DNA of 64,000 nt from Acidobacteriota bacterium (GTDB lineage Bacteria; Acidobacteriota; Thermoanaerobaculia; Multivoradales; Multivoraceae), in NCBI GenBank assembly GCA_003388555.1, contig QQVD01000050.1:124001-188000 (forward strand), given 5' to 3'. Of this stretch, positions 19,418-27,225 are shown piece by piece. A model generated the notes under the pieces. The model was given only the letters and a program-made list of their open reading frames with translations, searched no databases and had not been told where the DNA came from. The position numbers and the translations under genes are program-made. How positions within the stretch are numbered: position 1 is the first letter of the stretch; each line of letters opens with the position of its first letter.

Positions 19418-20251
19418 ATGATCTCCGAGCTCTTCTCCGTCGGGCCGATCAGCATCTCGCCGTTCGGCCTGCTGCTGGTGCTCGCCCTGTTCAGCGCCTT
19501 CGCGCAGCTGCGCTGGGGCATGCGCCGTCTCGGCATCGGCGACGACGACGCCGCGACCAGTCTGCTCCTCGCCGCCGCCGTCGGCGGCATCGTCGGCGGC
19601 AAGCTCTACTACGCGCTGCTCTACCAGGACCTCTCGCTGGTCCTGCAGCGTGCCGGCATCGTCTTCTACGGCAGCCTGATCGGTGGCGCCCTGGCGGTGT
19701 CGTGGATGATCGTGCGCCGCGGCCTGCCGTACGCCCGCACCGCCGACGCGGTGGCGCCGGCTGTGGCGCTCGGCTATGCGGTGGGTCGCATCGGCTGTCT
19801 GCTGGTGGGCGACGACTACGGTCGGCCCACCGAGCTGCCCTGGGGCATGACCTTCCCCGAGGGGCCGATCCCGACCACCGCCAGCGCCCTGCAGAGCCAG
19901 TTCGGGGTCGAGGTGCCGCCGGGGTACGGGCCGCTCGATCAGGTACCGGTGCACCCGACGCAGATCTACGAGACGCTGTCGATCGGTCTGCTCTGGCTGC
20001 TGGCGCGCCGCTGGACCCGTCGCGACCGCCGCGCCGGCGAGCTGGCCCTGATCGTCTTCGCGGCGATGGCGATCGAGCGTTTCCTGATCGAGTTCCTGCG
20101 CGCCAAGGACGATCGCTTCCTCGCCGGTCTCACCGTGGCGCAGGCGATCAGCCTCGCGATCCTGCTTCTGGTGGTGGTGCTGTGGACCCGTCTGCCACCG
20201 CGCTCCGCCGACCGGGGGGAAGCGAGCCGCTCGCCGGCGCGCGGGGGTTGA
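19418..20251 (+). CDS. lgt: Phosphatidylglycerol:prolipoprotein diacylglyceryl transferase
   Basis: Lgt adds diacylglycerol to the lipobox Cys of prolipoproteins, the first step of lipoprotein maturation. I choose the ATG at 19418 (277 aa) because the family starts close to the motif seen here as FSVGPISISPFG; a GTG at 19388 would add ten residues. The protein is polytopic (about seven helices). It has GGKLYYALLYQD, the signature GRIGCLLVGDDYGRPT (variant of GRxGNFxNGExxG), HPTQIYE and a late ERFLIEFLR. A TAGAGT hexamer at 19357-19362 is a possible -10. The stop overlaps thiD (TTGA). Confidence 0.94.
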   Translation: MISELFSVGPISISPFGLLLVLALFSAFAQLRWGMRRLGIGDDDAATSLLLAAAVGGIVGGKLYYALLYQDLSLVLQRAGIVFYGSLIGGALAVSWMIVRRGLPYARTADAVAPAVALGYAVGRIGCLLVGDDYGRPTELPWGMTFPEGPIPTTASALQSQFGVEVPPGYGPLDQVPVHPTQIYETLSIGLLWLLARRWTRRDRRAGELALIVFAAMAIERFLIEFLRAKDDRFLAGLTVAQAISLAILLLVVVLWTRLPPRSADRGEASRSPARGG

Positions 20252-21105
20252 GCGCGGTGGGCGCCGCCAGCGGCGGACGACCGGTACCGCGCGCGTTCAC
20301 CGTCGCCGGCTCCGACAGCGGCGGCGGCGCTGGAATGCAGGCCGACCTCAAGACGTTCGTCGCGATGGGCGTCTACGGCGCCAGCGTGGTCACCGCGATC
20401 ACCGCCCAGAACGGGTCGGGGGTGCACGAGACGCTGAGCCTGCCGCCGGAAAGCGTGGCTGCGCAGCTGCGCGCGGTGCTCGCCGACGGGCTGTGCGACG
20501 CCGGCAAGGTGGGCATGCTCGGCAACGCCCCGACGGTGCGTGCGGTGGCCGACGAGCTGCGCCGGGTCGCGCCCTTCCCGCTGGTGGTCGATCCGGTGGT
20601 GCAGAGCAGCTCCGGGGCCCGGCTGCTCGACGACGGAGGAGTGCAGGCCCTGCTGGAGGAGCTCTTGCCGCGAACCACCCTGCTGACCCCGAACCTGGAC
20701 GAGCTGGCCGTGCTCACCCGGCGCGATCGCGAGGCGCTGGAGGCGCCACGCGAGCGCATCGCCGCCGCCGAGCAGCTGATCGGCGCCGGCGCCTCGGCGG
20801 TGCTGGTCAAGGGCGGCCACGCGGCGACGAGCGGCGGCGACGACGCCCGGGTCCTCGACCTGCTGCACGACGGCGCCCGCACCCACCGCCTCGAGAACCC
20901 GAGGATCGACACCCGGCACACCCACGGCACCGGCTGCGTGCTCTCGGCGGCGATCGCCGCCGGCCTCGCCCTCGGCCTGCCTCTGCTCGCCGCGGTGGAG
21001 AGGGGGCGCGCCCACCTGCAGGCGGCGCTGCGCCTGGCGGTGCCCATCGGTCCCGGAGTCTCACCCGTCAACCACGCGCTGGCGCGTTGGGGAGGTGCCC
21101 GATGA
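20248..21105 (+). CDS. thiD: Hydroxymethylpyrimidine (phosphate) kinase ThiD
   Basis: ThiD phosphorylates HMP and HMP-P on the thiamine pathway. The TTG at 20248 overlaps the lgt stop (285 aa); a GTG at 20257 is an alternative. The ribokinase-like fold is shown by AGSDSGGGAGMQADLKTF, TAITAQNGSGV, the catalytic region TRHTHGTGCVLSAAIA and the late GPGVSPVNH. No other thiamine gene is nearby. Its place between lgt and the VWFA-like genes probably reflects operon packing rather than a shared pathway. Confidence 0.93.
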   Translation: MSAVGAASGGRPVPRAFTVAGSDSGGGAGMQADLKTFVAMGVYGASVVTAITAQNGSGVHETLSLPPESVAAQLRAVLADGLCDAGKVGMLGNAPTVRAVADELRRVAPFPLVVDPVVQSSSGARLLDDGGVQALLEELLPRTTLLTPNLDELAVLTRRDREALEAPRERIAAAEQLIGAGASAVLVKGGHAATSGGDDARVLDLLHDGARTHRLENPRIDTRHTHGTGCVLSAAIAAGLALGLPLLAAVERGRAHLQAALRLAVPIGPGVSPVNHALARWGGAR

Positions 21106-22775
21106 CCACCGTTCCCGGAGCGAAGATCTTCGCTTCCGCCTTCCTGTCGCTGGTCCTGCTGGCGCCAGGTGCCCCGACCGAGGTCGCGGCGCAGCAGCCG
21201 AACGTGGATCCGGCCGCGGCCGGGTCGCTCTCCGAGGTGGTCGACGTGCGGGTGGTCAACGTCGAGGCGGTGGTCACCGACCGCCGCGGCCGACCCGTCT
21301 CCGGCCTGCCGCGCTCCGCCTTCGAGCTCTGGGTCGACGGCGTGCAGGTGCCGCTGCGCTACTTCACCGAGGTGCGCGCCGGCCAGGCGGTCGAGGCGGA
21401 GGCGGCAGATGTCGCCGATGCTCCGGCCGTGGTCGCTGCCGCGGGAGAGCCGGTGCGGCGCAACGTGCTGGTGTTCATCGACGAGCTGCTCTCCTCGGCG
21501 CCCGAGCGCGACCGGGTGCTGCAGCGCCTGATCGACCAGCTGCCCGAGCTCGGCCCGGCCGATCACATGGCGCTGGTGCGCTTCGACGGCCAGCTCGAGG
21601 TGCTGACCGGCTGGACCCGCGATGTCGAGCTGCTGGAAGGCCTGCTGCGTGGCGCCAAGGGCCGCAAGACCTTCGGCCTGCGTCGCTTCGATGCCGAGAG
21701 CACCCTGGTCCAGCAGCAGCTGCTGGGGCCCGACCCGCGCCAGGCCGAGATGCGGCTGACGCTCGAGGAGAGGGCGCTGGTCGAGCGGCTGATCGTCGAG
21801 GTCGAGCGGGCGGTGCGCGCCAGCAGCGCCAGCCTGCGCAGCCTCGGCACGCCGCCCGGGAGGCGGCTGATGCTGCTGCTCTCCGGCGGCTGGCCGTTCA
21901 GCCCCGCCGAGTACATGATCGGTGAGACCTCGCGTGTGTTCGGGGACTCCGACCTGCTGCGCGGCGACCTGCTGCTCGGGCCACTGCGCGATACCGCCAA
22001 CCTACTCGGCTACACCATCTACCCGGTGGACGTGCCCGGGCTGCAGAGCACGATCAGCGCCGACCGGTTCGGGTCCTTCGGCAACCGCGACGGCTTCCGC
22101 GCCGGACGCGATCCGCTGTCGTACAGCCGCGAGACGACCCTGCACCAGAGTCTCTTCTACCTCGCCGAACAGACCGGCGGCGAGGCGCTGATCAACTCGC
22201 GGCGCGACGGCGTGCTGCGGGCCGTGATGGAAGACACCAGCAGCTACTACTGGCTCGGCTTCGTGCCCGAGCGGGCCGGTGACGATCAGCGCCACGAGAT
22301 CGAGGTGCGCCTCGCCGATCCCGACCTGAAGGTGCGCAATCGGCGCGACTTCTACGACTTCTCGAGGCGTCAGGAGTTCACCCTGCTGGTCGAGAGCGCG
22401 CTGCAGTTCAAGACGCCGCCGACGGCGACACCGCTGAGCGTGCGTCCGGGACGCGCCGAGCGCGACGGCCTGACCACGATGGTGCTGCCCCTCGCGGTGG
22501 GCATCCCGGCCGACATCGTCACCCTGCTGCCGGGGCCCGACGGCCTCGCCGCCCAGCTCGAGCTCCGCGTCGCCGTCCTCGACGAGCGGGGTGGCACCGT
22601 CGACACACCGGTGGTGCCGATCTCGTTCAGCCTGTCGGAAAGACCGGCCGAGGGTACGATGTTGAACTACGACACGGCGCTCAAGCTGCGCCGCAAGCGC
22701 CAGCAGCTGGTGGTGGCGGTGCTCGACGTGCCGTCGGGCGTCATGGCGTCCAGCTCGCTGGAGATCGATCCGTGA
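21102..22775 (+). CDS. Secreted VWFA-related protein (acidobacterial type), copy 1
   Basis: The 557-residue product starts at the ATG overlapping the thiD stop and has a signal peptide (FASAFLSLVLLAPGAP, cleavage near AAA/QQ). A short beta domain follows (VVNVEAVVTDRRGRPVSGL), then a von Willebrand A-like domain (RNVLVFIDELLSS to RLMLLLSGGWPF) and a C-terminal beta-rich part. This pattern is the 'VWFA-related Acidobacterial domain' family, of unknown function. The metal-site motif DxSxS is degenerate (DELLS), so classic MIDAS metal binding is doubtful. It is followed at once by a paralogue, suggesting gene duplication. Confidence 0.82.
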   Translation: MTTVPGAKIFASAFLSLVLLAPGAPTEVAAQQPNVDPAAAGSLSEVVDVRVVNVEAVVTDRRGRPVSGLPRSAFELWVDGVQVPLRYFTEVRAGQAVEAEAADVADAPAVVAAAGEPVRRNVLVFIDELLSSAPERDRVLQRLIDQLPELGPADHMALVRFDGQLEVLTGWTRDVELLEGLLRGAKGRKTFGLRRFDAESTLVQQQLLGPDPRQAEMRLTLEERALVERLIVEVERAVRASSASLRSLGTPPGRRLMLLLSGGWPFSPAEYMIGETSRVFGDSDLLRGDLLLGPLRDTANLLGYTIYPVDVPGLQSTISADRFGSFGNRDGFRAGRDPLSYSRETTLHQSLFYLAEQTGGEALINSRRDGVLRAVMEDTSSYYWLGFVPERAGDDQRHEIEVRLADPDLKVRNRRDFYDFSRRQEFTLLVESALQFKTPPTATPLSVRPGRAERDGLTTMVLPLAVGIPADIVTLLPGPDGLAAQLELRVAVLDERGGTVDTPVVPISFSLSERPAEGTMLNYDTALKLRRKRQQLVVAVLDVPSGVMASSSLEIDP

Positions 22776-22825
22776 GGACGAGTGCGCCCGGCCGTGGCGG
22801 CCGGTCGCATCAGGAGACATACGAC

Positions 22826-24598
22826 GTGTTGGAAACCCATCGGCCGTTCGCCGACCTCACCCGTCGACCCGGGACCCGGGCCGCGGCCCTGCTCTGCGCC
22901 GCGCTCGCGGTCGGCCCGGTCGCTGCGACGCTGCACGCCCAGGATTCCGGCGGTGAAGGCGGCGGCAGCCAGGAGCTGAGCTACGTCGACGTCATCGACG
23001 TCAAGGTCGTCAACATCAAGGTCTACGTCACCGACAAGGACGGCAACCCTGTCACCGGGCTGACCCGCGACGATTTCGTCATCGAGGAAGACGGGCGCGA
23101 GGTCAAGCTCACCAACTTCTACGAGTTCAGGGAGGGCACCCGCGAAGGCGATCTGCCCCCCAGGCCCGAGGCTCCGAAGATCGAGTCGCACCCGGAGCTG
23201 CGCGCCGAGCCCGAGCTCGAGGTGGCGAGCGAGGACCAGCTGCACCTCATCGTCTACGTCGACCACCACAACATCCGGCCCAACAACCGCAACCGGGTGT
23301 TCCGGTTCGTGCGCCAGTTCCTGCGCGAGCACGTCGACCGCCAGGACAGGGTGATGCTGGTGAGCTACAACCGTTCGATCAAGATCGAGCGTGAGTTCAC
23401 CTCCGATCCGCAGGTCGTCTCCCGCGCCCTGTTCGATCTCGAGAAGCACACCGGCGGCCGCCTGACGGTCGACTCCGATCGGCGCGACATCATCAACGAC
23501 ATCGAGGACGAGATCGACATCTCGCTGCTGGTCAGCCGCGCCAAGATGTTCGCTCAGGAACAGCACAACGACATGCAGTTCACCCTCGACGCGCTCAAGG
23601 AGATGGTGTCGAACCTCGCCGGTCTGCCCGGCCGCAAGGCGCTGCTCTACGTCAGCGACGGACTGCCGATGCGCCCCGGCGAGGAGATGTTCGAGGCGGT
23701 CTCCGAGCGGGTCAACCGCGGCGGCGACGCCGGCGCCAGCTACTACTCGAACCTGCGCATGGAGGCGTTCAGCTACGACCTGTCGCCGCGCTTCCGCGAT
23801 CTCGCCAACACCGCCAACGCCAGCGACGTCTCGTTCTACACCATCGACGCCGCCGGCCTGCTCGGACGGTCGATCCGCGGCGCCGACATGCGCGGCGGGC
23901 CGCTGAGCTCGAACATGGAGAGCATCTGGAACAACAACGTGCAGGGCTCCCTCATGTTCCTCGCCGACGAGACGGGCGGCCAGTTCGCGGTCAACACCAA
24001 CAACTTCGAGGGTGCCTTCGAGCGCTTCGCCAAGGACTTCGAGCACTACTACTCGCTCGGCTTCTCGCCCAGCCACGCCGGCAACGGGCGGCTCTACCGC
24101 ATCGAGGTGAAGCTCAAGGACAAGCAGCGCGGCTGGAGCCTGCGCCACCGTCAGAACTACCGCGACAAGAGCGTCGAGCTCGAGATGCAGGAGGGCGTCA
24201 AGGCGTCGCTCCAGTTCGGGGCCCAGAGCAACGACCTCGGCATCCGGCTGGTCGAGAAGTCGCGCATGCGGCGCAGCGACGGCACCTTCATGGTGCACGT
24301 CGACGTCCTGATCCCGCTCGGCGAGGTGACGCTGCTGCCGCTGCAGGACGTGCACGAGGCGCGGCTGCGGGTCTGGGTGCAGGCGCGCGACGCCGACGGC
24401 GGTTTCTCCGATCCGGTGGTGTCGCCGCTGCGCATCGAAGTGGCCAAGGACGAGGTCGAGCAGGCCAGGCAGGGTGTCTGGGCCTACGAGTTGCCACTGG
24501 TCATGGGGACCGGCGACCAGTGGATCAGCGTCGGGGTGCGCGACGACCTCGGCGGCGAGCGCTCGTTCCTCACCCGCGTGCTGCGGGGCGAGGCGTAG
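22826..24598 (+). CDS. Secreted VWFA-related protein (acidobacterial type), copy 2
   Basis: This paralogue of the preceding gene has the same order: signal peptide (AAALLCAALAVGPVAATLHAQ), KVVNIKVYVTDKDGNPVTGL beta domain, VWFA-like domain (LIVYVDHHNIRPNNR; KALLYVSDGLPM) and a C-terminal beta-rich part. I start at the GTG at 22826 because AGGAGA lies eight bases ahead (590 aa); the ORF-track start at 22772 overlaps the previous stop and would add 18 residues. The MIDAS motif is again degenerate (DHHNI). Function is unknown; a periplasmic or surface-binding role is inferred from the secretion signal. Confidence 0.82.
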   Translation: MLETHRPFADLTRRPGTRAAALLCAALAVGPVAATLHAQDSGGEGGGSQELSYVDVIDVKVVNIKVYVTDKDGNPVTGLTRDDFVIEEDGREVKLTNFYEFREGTREGDLPPRPEAPKIESHPELRAEPELEVASEDQLHLIVYVDHHNIRPNNRNRVFRFVRQFLREHVDRQDRVMLVSYNRSIKIEREFTSDPQVVSRALFDLEKHTGGRLTVDSDRRDIINDIEDEIDISLLVSRAKMFAQEQHNDMQFTLDALKEMVSNLAGLPGRKALLYVSDGLPMRPGEEMFEAVSERVNRGGDAGASYYSNLRMEAFSYDLSPRFRDLANTANASDVSFYTIDAAGLLGRSIRGADMRGGPLSSNMESIWNNNVQGSLMFLADETGGQFAVNTNNFEGAFERFAKDFEHYYSLGFSPSHAGNGRLYRIEVKLKDKQRGWSLRHRQNYRDKSVELEMQEGVKASLQFGAQSNDLGIRLVEKSRMRRSDGTFMVHVDVLIPLGEVTLLPLQDVHEARLRVWVQARDADGGFSDPVVSPLRIEVAKDEVEQARQGVWAYELPLVMGTGDQWISVGVRDDLGGERSFLTRVLRGEA

Positions 24599-24620
24599 GC
24601 GGACACGGGGAGTGCCGGTC

Positions 24621-25103
24621 GTGAGTAGACGAACCAGCTGGTCGGAGTCGATGCGCGAGGTGGTCGGGGCCTCGCTGCAGCTGCTGCAGGCCGAGATCGA
24701 CGAGCTGCGGGCGCAGCTCGGCGCCGAGACCGCGCGCCTGGTCCGCCTGGCGCTGATCGTCGGCGTCGCCGCTGGCTTCGCCTTCTGGGGCCTGGCGGTG
24801 CTGATCGCGGCGGCGGTGCTGGCCCTGGCGCTGGTGCTCGAGCCCTGGCTGGCGGCGTTGATCGTCGGCCTGGTGCTGTCGGCGGTCGCTGGCGGCTTCG
24901 CGATCTGGGCCCGTGCGCGGGTGCGCCGGATGCGCTCGCCGGCGGCGCTGGTCGAGGAGCGTCTGCGCGACCATCTCGCCTGGTGGGAGCGCGAGATCCG
25001 GCCGGCGACGCCTGCCCATCAGCCGCGGACCGCACCGGGTCCGGCCCCCGCACCGGGGATCGAGGGTCCGGCGCCCGACGAGTTCACCGGGGAGGTGCGA
25101 TGA
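24621..25103 (+). CDS. Phage holin superfamily III / Holin-X-like membrane protein
   Basis: The 160-residue protein has an N-terminal amphipathic helix (LLQAEIDELRAQLGAETARL). Two close transmembrane helices follow (about 48-70 and 75-98), then a charged cytoplasmic tail ending in Pro/Ala-rich sequence. This matches the YqjE/Holin-X (PF07332) pattern, chromosomal proteins that are not tied to phage lysis. GGGGAG at 24607-24612 favours the GTG at 24621 over earlier starts. The following small membrane protein probably belongs to the same unit. Confidence 0.7.
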   Translation: MSRRTSWSESMREVVGASLQLLQAEIDELRAQLGAETARLVRLALIVGVAAGFAFWGLAVLIAAAVLALALVLEPWLAALIVGLVLSAVAGGFAIWARARVRRMRSPAALVEERLRDHLAWWEREIRPATPAHQPRTAPGPAPAPGIEGPAPDEFTGEVR

Positions 25104-25134
25104 GCGGTCTGCCGGGATGCGGGAGGAGCGGGGC

Positions 25135-25356
25135 ATGAGCTACGACCAGGGAGACGACTCCGCCCGCCACGGCGGCGAGGTCGATCTGGCGCGTCGGAGG
25201 TTCCGCGACGCGGTCGAGGAGGCGACCGATCAGGTGCGGCGCCACACCGGGCTGAGGCTGGGCGCCCGCTGGGTCTGGCCGCTGGTCGCCGCCGCAGCCG
25301 GCATGAGCGCCGCCTGGGCGGTGCGCCGCCGCCTGCGTTCGGGCCACGACGACTGA
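25135..25356 (+). CDS. Small single-pass membrane protein
   Basis: A 73-residue product. GGGAGGAG at 25121-25128 lies six bases before the ATG at 25135 and decides the start; the ORF track's 24913 start is too early. It has a charged helical N-terminal half (ARRRFRDAVEEATDQVRRH) and a C-terminal transmembrane segment (WVWPLVAAAAGMSAAWAV) followed by a basic tail. The layout resembles YqjD/DUF883 proteins, which are often encoded next to YqjE-like proteins; this rests on architecture and position. Confidence 0.55.
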   Translation: MSYDQGDDSARHGGEVDLARRRFRDAVEEATDQVRRHTGLRLGARWVWPLVAAAAGMSAAWAVRRRLRSGHDD

Positions 25357-25543
25357 CGCCAGGCGGGGGCTCGATGCACCCGCCGCATCCGCCGGCGGAG
25401 CGTGCGACGAAGATCCTGACGACTGCCGCGTCCGGCTCGCGGAACCCGGCGACCGGGTCCTCGAGAACGAACGGCACGCCAGCGACGTAGACTGAACAGA
25501 GGCCCCGGCACCACTCGCCGGGCGCCGGAGGAGCAGCGGTTCC

Positions 25544-26812
25544 ATGAGCACGGACAGCCGGAACGCAGAGCACGGGCCCTTCGAACGGTCCAGCTACGAT
25601 GCAGTGGTGGTCGGAGCGGGGCCGGGAGGCTGCGCCGCGGCCTCGATCCTCGCCCGCGGCGGAGCCTCTGTGCTCCACCTCGAGCGCTCGCAGACGCCGC
25701 AGTTCAAGGTCGGCGAATCGCTGATGCCGGAGACCTTCGGCCCGCTCGAGAAGATGGGCGTGATCGACGACATGCGCGGCTCCGAGTTCGTCAAGAAGCA
25801 CAGCGTGCAGTTCTATACCTCCAGCGGCAAGGCGTCGGCGCCCTTCTACTTCTCCTCGATAAACGACACCGAGTCGGCCCAGACCTGGCAGGTGCACCGC
25901 GCCGACTTCGATCAGCTGCTGTTCGAGAACGGCCGCAGGCACGGCGTCGACGCACACCGGGGCGTCAACGCACGCGAGATCGTGTGGGATGGCGACAGGG
26001 CGGTCGGGCTTCGCGGACAGGCGTCCGGTGGTCGTGACTTCGAGGTCGCCGCCAAGGTGGTCATCGACGCCACCGGACAGAGCTCGCTGATCGCCAAGAA
26101 GCTCGGTCTGGAGCGGGTCGACTACGGCCTCCAGCACGCTTCGATCTTCACGCACTTCCAGGGCGCCCTGCGCGACGACGGGATCGACGAGGGCGCCACG
26201 CTCATCCTGCAGACGAGCGACGCCCGCTCGTGGTTCTGGTTCATCCCGCTGGCCCGCGACATCGTCAGCATCGGCGTCGTCGGCAAGGTCGAGGAGCTGA
26301 TCCAGCAGCGCCAGGGGCAGCCGCACGAGACCTTCTTCGACGAGGTCGCCAAGTGCCCCGAGATCGCCCGCCGCATCGAGGGCGCCGTGCAGTGCCGCCC
26401 GGTGCAGGTGATCAAGGACTTCTCCTACCGCTCGCCCCAGGTCGCCGGCGACGGCTGGGTGCTGGTCGGCGACGCGTTCAGCTTCATCGATCCGGTCTAC
26501 TCGTCGGGTGTGTTCCTGGCGCTGAAGTCGGGTGAGATGGCGGCCGAGGCGGTGCTCGACGGGCTGCGCACGGGCGACTTGTCGCGCGCTCAGCTCGGCC
26601 GCTTCGAGGACGAGCTGCGCGGCGGCATGGCGGCGGTGCTGCGCCTGGTGCAGGCGTTCTACGCTCCCAACTTCAGCTTCGGCGGCTTCCTCAAGGAGCA
26701 TCCGCACCACCAGCGCGACATCACCCGCATCCTGGTCGGCGACGTGCTCGACGTCGACTTCACGCCGCTGTTCCGCGACATGGACGAGTTCCAGTCCCGG
26801 GTCAGCGCCTGA
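25544..26812 (+). CDS. Flavin-dependent halogenase-like FAD oxidoreductase
   Basis: The 422-residue enzyme has an N-terminal FAD motif VVVGAGPGGCAAA (about 21-33) and the conserved FKVGESLMP. Lys85 in FVKKHSVQF aligns by eye with the catalytic Lys79 of tryptophan halogenases. The halogenase signature WxWxIP is intact as WFWFIP (230-235). The late GDAFSFIDPVYSSGVFLAL is typical of non-tryptophan (phenol/pyrrole-type) halogenases. Such enzymes use reduced FAD, oxygen and halide to halogenate aromatic substrates. No flavin reductase, carrier protein or PKS/NRPS gene lies nearby, so substrate and even halogenation are unproved; a plain monooxygenase or geranylgeranyl-reductase-like role is the alternative. 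TAGACT at 25488-25493 is a possible -10. Confidence 0.75.
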   Translation: MSTDSRNAEHGPFERSSYDAVVVGAGPGGCAAASILARGGASVLHLERSQTPQFKVGESLMPETFGPLEKMGVIDDMRGSEFVKKHSVQFYTSSGKASAPFYFSSINDTESAQTWQVHRADFDQLLFENGRRHGVDAHRGVNAREIVWDGDRAVGLRGQASGGRDFEVAAKVVIDATGQSSLIAKKLGLERVDYGLQHASIFTHFQGALRDDGIDEGATLILQTSDARSWFWFIPLARDIVSIGVVGKVEELIQQRQGQPHETFFDEVAKCPEIARRIEGAVQCRPVQVIKDFSYRSPQVAGDGWVLVGDAFSFIDPVYSSGVFLALKSGEMAAEAVLDGLRTGDLSRAQLGRFEDELRGGMAAVLRLVQAFYAPNFSFGGFLKEHPHHQRDITRILVGDVLDVDFTPLFRDMDEFQSRVSA

Positions 26813-26946
26813 GGCGGCCGGCGCGTCGCGGGCTGGTCCCGGCGGCCGTCGGATAGGGTTTCGCGGATCGCTCGCCGGCCCCCGAGGCGCCCGGGGACGG
26901 AACCCGGGGCGAGGAGGGCCGGCGCGCCGAACGATCGGAGGGAATC

Positions 26947-27219
26947 GTGAAGAGGCTGGTGCCGCTGCTGCCCGTGCTGGCGCTCCTGGTGCTGCACACC
27001 GACGTCTGGCTGTGGAACGACGCGACGATGCTGTGGGGGCTGCCGATCGGCCTCTCGTACCACGTCGGCTTCTGTGTCGCCGCGATGGCGGCGCTGGCCA
27101 TCCTGGTGCGCTACCGCTGGCCGCGTGAGCTGGTCGAGGCCGCCTACGAGGGCGCCGCCACGGCGGCCGCGGAGCCCGCCGGCGAAGACGACGGGCGCTC
27201 CGCCCCGGGAAAGGGCTGA
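26947..27219 (+). CDS. DUF3311-type small membrane protein, symporter partner
   Basis: The 90-residue protein has two transmembrane helices (about 4-20 and 36-58) with the family-like LWNDATMLWGLPIGLSYH between them. An Ala/Glu-rich tail follows. GGAGGG precedes the GTG at 26947. Small proteins of this kind are typically encoded directly before a sodium:solute symporter, as here (6 bp gap), and are thought to be an accessory subunit. A TAGGGT hexamer at 26854-26859 may start the unit. Confidence 0.72.
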   Translation: MKRLVPLLPVLALLVLHTDVWLWNDATMLWGLPIGLSYHVGFCVAAMAALAILVRYRWPRELVEAAYEGAATAAAEPAGEDDGRSAPGKG

Positions 27220-27225
27220 GGCGCG

